From Candidatus Microgenomates bacterium (GTDB lineage: Bacteria; Patescibacteriota; Microgenomatia; Levybacterales; UBA12049), in assembly GCA_025451195.1 (NCBI GenBank), contig JANWKV010000033.1:1-53609 (forward strand): DNA of 53,609 nucleotides. The letters run 5' to 3'. Under the pieces are notes generated by a model. That model saw only the letters and a program-made list of their open reading frames with translations. It was not told where the DNA came from and did not search any database. The translations under genes and the position numbers were made by a program. Below are positions 31,757 to 40,343 of this stretch, piece by piece. Within the stretch, counting starts at the first letter, position 1. Each line of letters begins with the position of its first letter.

Positions 31757-32653
31757 ATGCTTGAAAAACCGGAGAACATAGAAATAAGTCTTCACAAGAT
31801 ATATGCGTTGGATGGATTGGAACTAGATGGAATATTGTTTGCCCCAAAAGAAAAAACAAATAAAATCATAATTCATATCCATGGAAAAGAAGGTCATTTT
31901 ATTCAAAATCATTTTGTTACTTATATGGGGTACACATACCCTAATCATGGATTTTCCTTCTTAACTTTTAACAACAGAGGGCATGATTATATGGCAGATA
32001 TGTTAAAAAAATCAGCAAATGGTTTTGAATGGACTACGCACGGTGCAGCATATGAACAAATAGAAGAAGCGCCTCTTGATATTAACGGAGTAATTGAATA
32101 TGTATTTGGTTTGGGATATAAAGAGATAATTTTACAAGGTCATAGTTTGGGGCCTCATAAAATTTCTTATTATTTGGGAAATAATCCAAAACATGATATT
32201 TCGAAAGTTATATTAATTTCTACGGCAGATTTTAGGTTCTTATTGGAAACAACTGTGCCTGATTGGAGGGAGAATTCCAAAAAATCAAAAGAAATGATTG
32301 AAAACGGAAAAGGAAATGAACTTATGTCCGTTAAGCTCTGGAGTAATTCACCTGTTAGCGCAAAAACATTTTGGCATTATTCAAAGCCTGATTCAAACAC
32401 ATGGGTTTTTAATTTTAGTGTTCCAGAATTGCCCTTTAAATACTTTAATACGATTACAAAACCGATATTGGTTGTTTTGCCGGACGATGATTTTGGTAGT
32501 GGTACACCGGTTAATCAAGAAATAGAAATGCTTCATCAACAAACAATTAGTAAAGATTTAACATGTTTTGTCATAAAAAATGCAGTGCATAATTTTGCTT
32601 CAAAAGAAAAAGAATTGGTAGAAAAAATAACAGACTGGTTAAAAAGATATTAG
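31757..32653 (+). CDS. Alpha/beta hydrolase
   Basis: A 298-residue protein with the nucleophile elbow LQGHSLGPHK (Ser), an oxyanion-side HIHGKEGH, and a late histidine in NAVHNFASKE; PDDDFG is the likely acid strand. The arrangement resembles DUF1749-type hydrolases. The substrate is unknown. TATAAT at 31745-31750 ends six bases before the ATG, so it is transcribed apart from mreBCD, probably leaderless. Confidence 0.83.
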   Translation: MLEKPENIEISLHKIYALDGLELDGILFAPKEKTNKIIIHIHGKEGHFIQNHFVTYMGYTYPNHGFSFLTFNNRGHDYMADMLKKSANGFEWTTHGAAYEQIEEAPLDINGVIEYVFGLGYKEIILQGHSLGPHKISYYLGNNPKHDISKVILISTADFRFLLETTVPDWRENSKKSKEMIENGKGNELMSVKLWSNSPVSAKTFWHYSKPDSNTWVFNFSVPELPFKYFNTITKPILVVLPDDDFGSGTPVNQEIEMLHQQTISKDLTCFVIKNAVHNFASKEKELVEKITDWLKRY

Positions 32654-32695
32654 ATTTGATCTATTTCGTCAATTTAGCTATACTAAAATTGCTTT

Positions 32696-34090
32696 ATGCC
32701 CACGTTTGATTTTAAAACGTATATTTCTCCTTTTACCTGGCGCTATGGATCTACAGAAATGCGCCAAATTTTTTCCGAACAACATAAATATGAGCTTTGG
32801 CGTAAGATTTGGGTAACAGTTGCGCAGGTTCAAAAAAATGCCGGACTTGTTTCTTTGGAGGAGCTTGAGGATTTGCAAAAAAATCAAAATGAAATCAACA
32901 TCGAACGAATTCTGGAAATAGAAAAAGAAACAAAACACGATACAGTTGCGGCAATTAAAGAATTCGCAGAAAAAGCAAAAGTAGGCGGAGGGAAAATCCA
33001 TCTAGGTCTTACAAGCATGGATGTTGTAGATAATACTCAAGCACTTCAAACAAAAGAAGCTCTGATTCTCGTTGAAAAAAATCTTAAGGAAGTTATGAAA
33101 CTTTTTGCGCAAAAAGCAGAAGAGTTTGCAGAAACAGTTTGTTTGGGATACACGCACTTACAGCCGGCAGAACCGACAACAGTTGGATACAGAATAGCAT
33201 TTTATTTACAAGATCTTTTAATAGACTACGAAACACTGCAATTTATAAAAAGTTTACCGTTTGGCAAAGGAATAAAAGGGGCGGTTGGGACTCAGGCAAG
33301 CTTTTCACAGCTCTATAAAAACAAAAATATAGAGCCTTTACAGATGGAAAAAGAAATTATGCAAATATTGGATATTAGGTCTGTAGATATATCTACTCAA
33401 GTTTACAGTAGAAAGATAGATTTTTTGGTTTTAACACTTTTGACAAGTATTTCAAGTTCTGTTGCAAAATTTGCTGCGGATTTAAGGATTTTACAATCAC
33501 CAACAATTGGAGAGTGGTCCGAGCCGTTTGGAACAACCCAAGTTGGAAGTAGCGCGATGCCTTTTAAGAAAAACCCAATCAATAGTGAAAAGATTTGCAG
33601 TCTTTCCCGGATGATTGAAGGATATCCTCAAGTTGCGCTCCAAAATGCCAGCCATTCATATTTGGAAAGGACGCTTGATGATAGTGCAAACCGCCGCGTT
33701 ATTATGCCGGAAGCATTTTTGGCAGTTGATGAAATATTGATGACAGCAAAAAAGATAATCAGTGGTTTGGTAATTAACAAAGAGAGAATTGCATACAATC
33801 TTTCTTTATATGCGCCATTTTTAGCGAGTGAATCAATTCTTATGGAATCGTCTAAAAAGGGAGCTGACAGACAGAAAATGCATGAAGTCCTAAGAGAAAT
33901 TGCAATGAAGGCTTGGGCAGAAGTTGCTCAGGGCAAAGAAAATTCGATGAGTAGCATGCTTAAAGAAAGTCCGGATATAGTTAAGTATGTCTCTAAAGAA
34001 GATCTTGAAAAATTAATTGATGTAACATCTCATATAGGTACAGCAGTAAAAAGAGCTAAAGAAATTGCAAATAAAGTTAAACAGTTGTAA
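32696..34090 (+). CDS. purB: Adenylosuccinate lyase
   Basis: Acts twice in purine synthesis (SAICAR to AICAR, adenylosuccinate to AMP). The 464-residue protein has KHDTVAAIKEFAE, HLGLTSMDVVDN, YTHLQPAEPTTVG with the catalytic His, and the flexible signature loop GSSAMPFKKNPINSEKICSL. TAAAAT at 32684-32689 ends six bases before the ATG. Its end overlaps the convergent flavoprotein gene by 14 bp. Confidence 0.95.
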   Translation: MPTFDFKTYISPFTWRYGSTEMRQIFSEQHKYELWRKIWVTVAQVQKNAGLVSLEELEDLQKNQNEINIERILEIEKETKHDTVAAIKEFAEKAKVGGGKIHLGLTSMDVVDNTQALQTKEALILVEKNLKEVMKLFAQKAEEFAETVCLGYTHLQPAEPTTVGYRIAFYLQDLLIDYETLQFIKSLPFGKGIKGAVGTQASFSQLYKNKNIEPLQMEKEIMQILDIRSVDISTQVYSRKIDFLVLTLLTSISSSVAKFAADLRILQSPTIGEWSEPFGTTQVGSSAMPFKKNPINSEKICSLSRMIEGYPQVALQNASHSYLERTLDDSANRRVIMPEAFLAVDEILMTAKKIISGLVINKERIAYNLSLYAPFLASESILMESSKKGADRQKMHEVLREIAMKAWAEVAQGKENSMSSMLKESPDIVKYVSKEDLEKLIDVTSHIGTAVKRAKEIANKVKQL

Positions 34091-35039
34091 TTCTCTGGAC
34101 TATATTTAATACATCCATTGCACATCCCCAGGAGAGAGTGACACCAGCACCACCATGTCCATAGTTATGAATTACAACTTTGTCGTCATATTTTTCAGGT
34201 TCAATCCTTATTTTTTCTCTTGCAGGCCTAAGACCTACTTTTACTTCCATAATTTCAACATTTTTAAAATGTGGAAAAATTGCAGCACATTTTTTTAATA
34301 TTTCTTTTGTGTCTTTTGGATCTTCCTTTAAATTCCAGTCATTTTTTTGTGCAGTGCCACCCAAAACAATATCATTAAGTCTTGGAATTATATAAGCCAG
34401 GCTATTTGGGCCCTCTTCTTCAAAAACAGAATAATCAAATCCATTGGGTTTAATTTTTACAATCTGTCCGCGCACAGGATAGACAGATTTATCATTAAAT
34501 AATTCTCTTGAGCCAAGACCTGTACAATTAATTACAATTTTATTTTTTTCTAAAGCCTCTTTAATATTTTTAACTTCTTTTTTGATTATTTTTCCGCCCA
34601 ATTTTTTAAACTTTCTAACCAAATAGTCCATATAGTGATCGGTATCCATTACGAGTCCGTCAATTTCATATCCGTCAATATAGTCTTTCGCCAGTCTTTT
34701 TTTAGAAATTCTTCTAAAACTTTTAACACCGGCTTTCCACCAGGGATCCTCTTTTTTGTCGGTAAAAAACTCTGTAACTATTGTTGTTTTACAACCGTGG
34801 TCAATATCTTTTAACACCTCTTTTTGAAAGAACTCTAAAGATTTTTTTGCCCAATTAGGTACCTTTTCCAAAGGCCCGCAAATAAAGGGGTACCAAACGG
34901 CGGCTGCTTTATTAGATGTTGTAAAGGGTGGTAAGTCTTTTGCCCAGATTGTTACCTTGAATCCATTTTTAAGAAGGAGAATTCCTGTAGAAAGGCCTGA
35001 AACTCCAGCTCCCAAAACCAAAATAGATGATTTTGCCAT
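34077..35039 (-). CDS. D-amino-acid oxidase-like FAD enzyme
   Basis: A 320-residue flavoprotein. The N-terminal FAD motif is VLGAGVSGLSTGILLLKNG, followed by AAAVWYPF, the central NCTGLGSRELF, PVRGQIV, the substrate arginine in VGLRPAREKIRIE and the C-terminal NYGHGGAGVTLSWGCA. These are the signatures of the DAAO/D-aspartate oxidase family, which deaminates D-amino acids with O2 and yields H2O2. Such an enzyme is unexpected in a presumably fermentative CPR cell, and an alternative electron acceptor is possible. No partner genes are near. Confidence 0.87.
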   Translation of the reverse strand: MAKSSILVLGAGVSGLSTGILLLKNGFKVTIWAKDLPPFTTSNKAAAVWYPFICGPLEKVPNWAKKSLEFFQKEVLKDIDHGCKTTIVTEFFTDKKEDPWWKAGVKSFRRISKKRLAKDYIDGYEIDGLVMDTDHYMDYLVRKFKKLGGKIIKKEVKNIKEALEKNKIVINCTGLGSRELFNDKSVYPVRGQIVKIKPNGFDYSVFEEEGPNSLAYIIPRLNDIVLGGTAQKNDWNLKEDPKDTKEILKKCAAIFPHFKNVEIMEVKVGLRPAREKIRIEPEKYDDKVVIHNYGHGGAGVTLSWGCAMDVLNIVQRITTV

Positions 35040-35079
35040 CCGAAGCTATTATATTAAAGCAAAAAAAGAATGCAAGAGG

Positions 35080-35676
35080 TTATTCAGAGATGAAATCGAT
35101 AGAGTTTGTATCGGGTAAGTTTTTCTTTATAATTTCAGCATATTTTGAAGGATTTGGAATTGATTCAAGAATTATTGTTTCTTTAATTGCTGGGTTGAAA
35201 ATATCAACATTCCCGTAATTAAAAATCCTTCCCAATAAATTTTGAGATAATTCAACTTCTTGAGTAAAATTACATAAGTAAATTTCTTCTTTTCTACTTA
35301 TTATTCCATGCATATGTCTAATATCTTTTTTATTTATTTCATAGTGATTGGAAATCCATTTAATACCAATCGTTAGCATTAAAAAAAATTTTACAGAGTT
35401 TAGTATTACAAAAATAACAAAGTATAAGGGCATTAAATTAGTCTGTAAATTAAGGGGAAAATGAAGGTAAATTGGAGGTAATTTTACAAAAAGGTATAGA
35501 CTGTCAAAGAAAATTTCTATAGCAACAAAACTTAAAATAATACAGTAAATGCTTTTTCTTAGAATTATCCTTTCCGGAGGGTCTCTTGAATCACCAAAAT
35601 ACCTTTCGCTTGATAGCGGATTTTTTATTCTAAAGCCATCCCTATTTAAGAAGCTCCTTCTGAATATTGTCGGCAT
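35080..35676 (-). CDS. Membrane protein with bacterial PH (YdbS/DUF304-like) domain
   Basis: A 198-residue protein with two membrane helices (about 42-63 and 83-105) and a C-terminal beta-rich domain beginning WISNHYEINKKDIRHMHGII, the pattern of the bPH2/DUF304 domain. Family members are linked to membrane or envelope stress in a general way. No specific role can be given. Confidence 0.7.
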   Translation of the reverse strand: MPTIFRRSFLNRDGFRIKNPLSSERYFGDSRDPPERIILRKSIYCIILSFVAIEIFFDSLYLFVKLPPIYLHFPLNLQTNLMPLYFVIFVILNSVKFFLMLTIGIKWISNHYEINKKDIRHMHGIISRKEEIYLCNFTQEVELSQNLLGRIFNYGNVDIFNPAIKETIILESIPNPSKYAEIIKKNLPDTNSIDFISE

Positions 35677-35791
35677 ATTTCTGATTCTAAAAACATAAAA
35701 GATAAATTCTTAAAATATGCCTATAACACTATTATACCACTCTTTGCAAGTTAAATATCCTTAAGTTTTCTAATTTAATCTGAAATATCTA

Positions 35792-35820
35792 TTGACTTAT
35801 GACTTATAGTATCTTAATAT
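35792..35820 (+). promoter_or_regulatory. Promoter TTGACT-17-TAATAT for the caspase-like gene
   Basis: TTGACT at 35792-35797, a 17-bp spacer and TAATAT at 35815-35820, seven bases before the ATG at 35828. No Shine-Dalgarno is visible. Confidence 0.65.
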
Positions 35821-35827
35821 AAGAGAT

Positions 35828-37408
35828 ATGCCCAAAGATCCAACCCAAGGTAGAAAAAGTAAGGAGAAACAGCCAGGTAGGAATAGCCCGGATGTTAGAT
35901 TGCTTAGTGGTTTATATTCTTCTGCTCAAAAAATCTCAACGGATTTTCCCAATACTTCTCGAAGGGAAAGAGATGATTTTTTGTCTAATTTTGAAGCAAA
36001 TAAAGAAAGGATTAAATCTTTAATTGCTGACGATAGTCTTTACCCTTCGGCAATAATCGTGCTTGACGAAACATTTAGAGTAGCCGGAAAACTTTCAGTA
36101 AAAGACAGAAAAAAGCTTTTGGAAATAACAAGAGAAGTTGTTTTAGAGAGTTTGGGACATATAGAAAATCAAATTTCCAAGCCAGATGCGAATTTTTCCG
36201 AATCCAACAGATCAATAAAAGTTGTACTGGGAGCTGTAATTGGTGCGCAAAATACAGAAATTAATAGACTTATTACCTTTGGGCTTCATTATCAAAGTCA
36301 GATTGTCGGCAGAACCTCTCAGGAGCTTACTGCCATGGATATTGAAAGCAAATTCAGAGAAGTTTACGGTGAAGACGATTTTAAGCATAAGTTTGGAGCA
36401 TTTGGCGCTGGAATAACAAGAGGACCTGTCCATGAAAGTCAGATGGTAGGAAGGGAAATTTTTAAAAGAACTGTTGGAGAAGGCTTAAACGACGGAGAAT
36501 CCGTTATGGAATATTATAAGAGAGTTATTACTGCAAAAGGAATTGATGCAGATAAAGCAATTGCTTATTGGTCAAGAACAACAAGCAATCTTAATTTGGA
36601 TGAAGATAAAGACAGGCTGACATTAAACGAAGCACAATTAATTCATTTCTTAGCCTTAACTTCTTTAGATTCAAAAAGAGACGGCAGTGCAAAACGTCTC
36701 GTAGATAATTTCGGTATTTATGATTTTGCACGTTATCCTGAAGAAGTTCTTTTAGATCAGGATGAAAGATCAGAATTAAACGACAGGCCTTATGTAGTCG
36801 CTGTTTTTGCAAGAGGAGACTGGAACAACGCATTTTTTTATAGAGACGAGCCTTATGTTTTGGACAACTTACACACTCAGCTTACAGCAGCAGGAGGTTT
36901 AAATAAGGGCAGCGGTTATGATTTAAGAATTATTGAAGTTGAAACAGGTGAAGATATGGTTGAGTCTCTAAAAAGATTTAACAGTAAATATTCCATAAAT
37001 AGTACAAACAAAATAGCAGGAGCTTTAATTTTTGGTCACGGATCGGAAAGTTCATTAGAGCTAGGATTGGATGATCAAAAAAATGTTGCGCATTTATTAC
37101 CAGAACATATAGAAGGCGTTAGAGATTATTTTATAACAGAACCTCCAATTGTTCTTATTTCTTGTAAAACAGGTCGGCCAAACGGAATAGGTCAAAGTTT
37201 GGCAAGCTCAAGCGCTGTTATTCTTAGGGCACCTGATGAAGATACAAATATTTATGCAATAAAAGTTACAGAATTTAAAAATTCCGGTCGCGAAAGAGGA
37301 CCAAGATTACATTTTGATGTGACTTATTATTCTCCGTCAAGACAAAAATTATATATAAGCGGCAGAGAGGTTGACCTCGATAAAACTTTATCTGACTTAA
37401 ACCTTTAG
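35828..37408 (+). CDS. Unknown protein with a C-terminal caspase/CHAT-like His-Cys module
   Basis: A 526-residue soluble protein. Residues 1-300 are mainly helical and unrecognised. Residues ~320-510 look like an alpha/beta clan-CD peptidase fold. A first strand VVAVFARGDWNNAF is followed by GALIFGHGSESSLELG with His404 after a hydrophobic strand. Then comes PPIVLISCKTGRPNGIG with Cys446 after the next strand and ASSSAVILRAPDED. The His-Gly...strand-Ser-Cys spacing of about 42 residues matches caspases, CHAT and related cysteine proteases. The assignment is by pattern only. It has its own promoter and no obvious partner. Confidence 0.6.
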   Translation: MPKDPTQGRKSKEKQPGRNSPDVRLLSGLYSSAQKISTDFPNTSRRERDDFLSNFEANKERIKSLIADDSLYPSAIIVLDETFRVAGKLSVKDRKKLLEITREVVLESLGHIENQISKPDANFSESNRSIKVVLGAVIGAQNTEINRLITFGLHYQSQIVGRTSQELTAMDIESKFREVYGEDDFKHKFGAFGAGITRGPVHESQMVGREIFKRTVGEGLNDGESVMEYYKRVITAKGIDADKAIAYWSRTTSNLNLDEDKDRLTLNEAQLIHFLALTSLDSKRDGSAKRLVDNFGIYDFARYPEEVLLDQDERSELNDRPYVVAVFARGDWNNAFFYRDEPYVLDNLHTQLTAAGGLNKGSGYDLRIIEVETGEDMVESLKRFNSKYSINSTNKIAGALIFGHGSESSLELGLDDQKNVAHLLPEHIEGVRDYFITEPPIVLISCKTGRPNGIGQSLASSSAVILRAPDEDTNIYAIKVTEFKNSGRERGPRLHFDVTYYSPSRQKLYISGREVDLDKTLSDLNL

Positions 37409-37454
37409 AAATGATTTAAATTTTTTCCTTGTTTTGTTACAATCTTTATGTTTA

Positions 37455-38579
37455 ATGAATAAAAAAATTGGTATTGTTGGCGGGGGGCAGCTTGGTAGAA
37501 TGCTTACTTTTGCCGCAAAAAAATTAGGGTTCAGTGTAATTATTTTAGACCCAACGCCAGACAGTCCTGCAGGACAAGTTGCAGACAGGCAAATTGTGGG
37601 TAGCTTTAAGGATGAAGAAAAAATTAAAGAGCTTGCAAAAGAGGTTGATTATTTAACATTTGAGATAGAACTGGCAAACGCAGATGTTTTGAACGAAATT
37701 TCCAAAAAAATACCTGTTAATCCTTCTGCAAAAACCCTAAATATTATTAAAGATAAGTTAAAGCAAAAAACATTTTTGCAAAGTAATGGTATTCCAACGG
37801 CTGATTTTGCGAAGGTTTTAGATAAAGGAGATGTTTTACGCCTTGTCAAAATGTTCGGCTTCCCGCTTTTATTAAAAGCAAGATTTGATGCATATGATGG
37901 AAGAGGAAATTTTTTAATAAAAAAAGAAGAAGATATTGATTGGGGTTTGGAAAAATTAGGTGGGCGAAAACTATATGTAGAAAAATTTGTACCTTTTGTT
38001 AAAGAGATTGCGGTTATGGTTGGTCGGAGCACAATTGGAGAAGTTATGGTTTATCCTGTTGTTGAAACTACGCACAAAAACAATATTTGCCATACTGTTG
38101 TTGTTCCGGCAGATGTAAGTGAAGAAGTTGGTAACAAAGCCAAGGTACTTGCTGCTTCTGTTATGGAACATTTGCAAGGAGCTGGAGTTTTTGGAATAGA
38201 AATGTTTCTGACAAAGGATGGAAAGGTTTTAATAAACGAAATTGCGCCACGTGTTCATAATTCGGGTCATTACACAATAGAAGCATGTGTTACTTCCCAA
38301 TTTGAACAGCATATAAGGGCAATTACAGGTATGGAGCTTGGGAGTACAGATTTAATTGTCCCGGCAGCTGCAATGGTAAATATTTTAGGAGAACGGGAAG
38401 GACCATCAAAGCCAGAAGGAGTAGTAAAAGCTTCAGCAATGAAGGGAGTTGAAGTTCATATTTACGGAAAATCAGAAACAAAAATTGAGCGTAAGATGGG
38501 TCATATTACTGCAGTTGGAAAATCGGCAAAAGAAGCCTTAAAAAAAGCCCTTCTTGCAAGAAAGTACATCACAATTTAA
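37455..38579 (+). CDS. purK: N5-carboxyaminoimidazole ribonucleotide synthase
   Basis: ATP-grasp enzyme that carboxylates AIR, working with PurE. N-terminal IGIVGGGQLGRMLTFAAK, the FEIELAN segment, LLKARFDAYDGRGNF and INEIAPRVHNSGHYTIEA are PurK hallmarks. The track begins at a TTG at 37434; the ATG at 37455 (MNKKIGIVGGG) is the normal start, 374 residues. TACAAT lies at 37438-37443. Confidence 0.94.
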   Translation: MNKKIGIVGGGQLGRMLTFAAKKLGFSVIILDPTPDSPAGQVADRQIVGSFKDEEKIKELAKEVDYLTFEIELANADVLNEISKKIPVNPSAKTLNIIKDKLKQKTFLQSNGIPTADFAKVLDKGDVLRLVKMFGFPLLLKARFDAYDGRGNFLIKKEEDIDWGLEKLGGRKLYVEKFVPFVKEIAVMVGRSTIGEVMVYPVVETTHKNNICHTVVVPADVSEEVGNKAKVLAASVMEHLQGAGVFGIEMFLTKDGKVLINEIAPRVHNSGHYTIEACVTSQFEQHIRAITGMELGSTDLIVPAAAMVNILGEREGPSKPEGVVKASAMKGVEVHIYGKSETKIERKMGHITAVGKSAKEALKKALLARKYITI

Positions 38580-38581
38580 AA

Positions 38582-38613
38582 TTCGAAATCCAAATATCGA
38601 AATCCAAAACAAT
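38582..38613 (+). repeat. 7-nt-period repeat before the four-helix-bundle gene
   Basis: The gap after purK reads as heptamers CGAAATC CAAATAT CGAAATC CAAAACA. The region after the gene (39000-39033) holds a related series in inverse orientation, so the gene is bracketed by imperfect inverted repeats. Confidence 0.55.
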
Positions 38614-38619
38614 GTTTGA

Positions 38620-38977
38620 ATGAAAGAAATAGCAAAACAATATGATCTTGAAGAAAGAACTATTATTTTTGCAAAAAATGTCAGAAGTTTTATCAAAAAA
38701 ATTCCAAGAACAATATCAAATATTGAAGACGGAAAGCAAATAATAAGATCTTCGGGTTCTGTTGGCGCAAATTATATTGAAGCTAATGAGGCACAGTAAA
38801 AAAGATTTCATTTTTAGAATAAAAATTTGTAGAAAAGAATCTAAAGAGTCAAGATACTGGTTGCGACTGATCAATTCAAATGGTACTATTAATCAGGAAA
38901 AAGAACGAAACGAACTTATTCAGGAGTCGACAGAGCTTATGAATATTTTTGGAGCAATTATCAGAAAATCCGAATAG
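38620..38977 (+). pseudogene. Four-helix-bundle (S23 / 23S-intervening-sequence type) gene broken by a frameshift
   Basis: The first part (MKEIAKQYDLEERTIIFAKN ... SSGSVGANYIEANEA) stops at 38797-38799. The second half continues in another frame as SKKDFIFRIKICRKESKES ... IFGAIIRKSE (in the track as ORF 38762). Together they match the four-helix-bundle family (SGSVGANYxEA then SKKDFxxKIxICxKExxE). One extra base near 38794 explains the break. It may be a true pseudogene, a sequencing error or, less likely, a programmed shift at the A-rich site agtaaaaaaga. Confidence 0.8.
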
Positions 38978-38999
38978 TTTTATAAATTAATATTTTTGA

Positions 39000-39033
39000 A
39001 TTTGTTTCGTATTTCGTATTTTGATATTCGAGC
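39000..39033 (+). repeat. 7-nt-period repeat after the four-helix-bundle gene
   Basis: The reverse complement reads CGAATAT CAAAATA CGAAATA CGAAACA, the inverted counterpart of the series at 38582-38613. It runs up to the purE start codon and may include its promoter. Confidence 0.5.
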
Positions 39034-39035
39034 TT

Positions 39036-39554
39036 ATGAATAAACCGTTTGTTGGAATAATAATGGGATCCGACTCTGACCTTACAGTTATGCAAGACTC
39101 AGCAAAGATTTTAGATGAGTTTCAAATTCCTTACGAAATAACAGTAGTTAGCGCTCATAGAACTCCGGACAGAATGAATGAATATGCAAAATCCGCAGAA
39201 GAAAAGGGAATAAAAGTAATTATTGCGGGTGCAGGTGGAGCTGCACATTTACCCGGAATGACTGCGGCAAATACACACCTACCGGTAATTGGAGTCCCGA
39301 TTAAAACAAAAACAATGAACGGGATTGATTCTGTTTTATCAATTGTTCAAATGCCTTTTGGTATTCCTGTTGCCACAGTTGCTGTAAATGGAGCCAAAAA
39401 TGCAGGGCTTTTGGCAGTTTCAATTCTAGGTATATCAGATACAAATCTTTCAGAGAAATTAAAAGAGTACAAGAAGAGAATGGAAGAAACGGTTTTGGAA
39501 AAAGCAAAATCTTTGGAGGAAAAAGGATATGATAAGTACCTTGAAGAGAAATAA
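39036..39554 (+). CDS. purE: N5-CAIR mutase PurE
   Basis: Moves the carboxyl group of N5-CAIR to give CAIR. The class I motif [23 protein letters not shown] with the catalytic His, [14 protein letters not shown] and PVIGVPIKT are all present. The ATG at 39036 ([15 protein letters not shown]) is preferred over the TTG at 39021; length 172 residues. Three bases separate it from the amidotransferase gene. Confidence 0.95.
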   Translation: MNKPFVGIIMGSDSDLTVMQDSAKILDEFQIPYEITVVSAHRTPDRMNEYAKSAEEKGIKVIIAGAGGAAHLPGMTAANTHLPVIGVPIKTKTMNGIDSVLSIVQMPFGIPVATVAVNGAKNAGLLAVSILGISDTNLSEKLKEYKKRMEETVLEKAKSLEEKGYDKYLEEK

Positions 39555-39557
39555 TAG

Positions 39558-40265
39558 ATGAAAGTTCTTCTGATTAAAAACATAACACGCGAGGCACCGG
39601 GTCTTGTCCGAGAAATTTTACACCAGAGAGAAATTCCATACGATATTGTTGATCTGAGTAAGGGAGAGATCTTTCCAAACCCCGTTTTGTATAACGCTGT
39701 TTTTGTTTTAGGCGGGCCGATGAGCGCAAATGATAAAACACCCAGAATGCAGCAGGAGCTTATTCAAATAAAAAAAGCGATTGATGCAAAGATTCCCTAT
39801 TTTGGAATTTGTCTTGGTTTGCAAACACTGGTAAAATCCATTGGCGGAAAAGTTTTCACAAATGATATTGCCGAAATAGGCTGGAGAGACGAACAGGAAA
39901 ACTTTTTTGAAATAGAGCTTACAATAGAAGGAACAAAAGATTCTATTTTTAATAATATTGCTTCACCTGCCAAAATTTTCCATCTGCATGGAGAAACTAT
40001 TGGTTTAACAAACTCAATGAAACTTTTGGCGAGCGGAAGATATTGCGAAAATCAGGTAATCAAGATGGGGGAAAATGCTTACGGTTTTCAGGGACACATT
40101 GAATTAACGCCAGAACTTTTTGAAACATGGCTAAACGAAGATGAAGATTTAGGACAAATGGATACAGATAAATTAAGGCGCGACTTCGAAGCGGTCAGGA
40201 CAGAATATGTGACAAATGGCCGACAAATAATTACTAATTTTCTGAAAATTGCAAAGCTTATATAA
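39558..40265 (+). CDS. Class I glutamine amidotransferase
   Basis: A 235-residue GATase of the GMP-synthase-like type. FGICLGLQTL holds the nucleophile cysteine (C85), and YGFQGHIELT holds His180 and Glu182, so the triad is complete. VLGGPMSAND and the C-terminal extension (about 195-235) match stand-alone YfeJ/GuaA-N-like proteins rather than PurQ. The partner that uses the ammonia is unknown; a place in the pur cluster suggests purine metabolism. Confidence 0.85.
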   Translation: MKVLLIKNITREAPGLVREILHQREIPYDIVDLSKGEIFPNPVLYNAVFVLGGPMSANDKTPRMQQELIQIKKAIDAKIPYFGICLGLQTLVKSIGGKVFTNDIAEIGWRDEQENFFEIELTIEGTKDSIFNNIASPAKIFHLHGETIGLTNSMKLLASGRYCENQVIKMGENAYGFQGHIELTPELFETWLNEDEDLGQMDTDKLRRDFEAVRTEYVTNGRQIITNFLKIAKLI

Positions 40266-40272
40266 ACCATTT

Positions 40273-40334
40273 TCATTCTGAGTTTATTTCAGGATCTCGC
40301 TTTGCTTAAGATTCCGAAACAAGTTTTGAATGAC
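40273..40334. repeat. Imperfect palindromic element between the GATase gene and purC
   Basis: The left half (tcattctgagtttatttcag) and the reverse complement of the right half (tcattcaaaacttgtttcgg) agree at most positions, giving a 62-bp imperfect palindrome with TCATTC/GAATGA ends. The sequence style (TTTCAGGATCT, ATTCCGAAAC) resembles the fmt element. The track's N-terminal extension of purC is made of this element. Confidence 0.6.
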
Positions 40335-40343
40335 AAACAAAAT

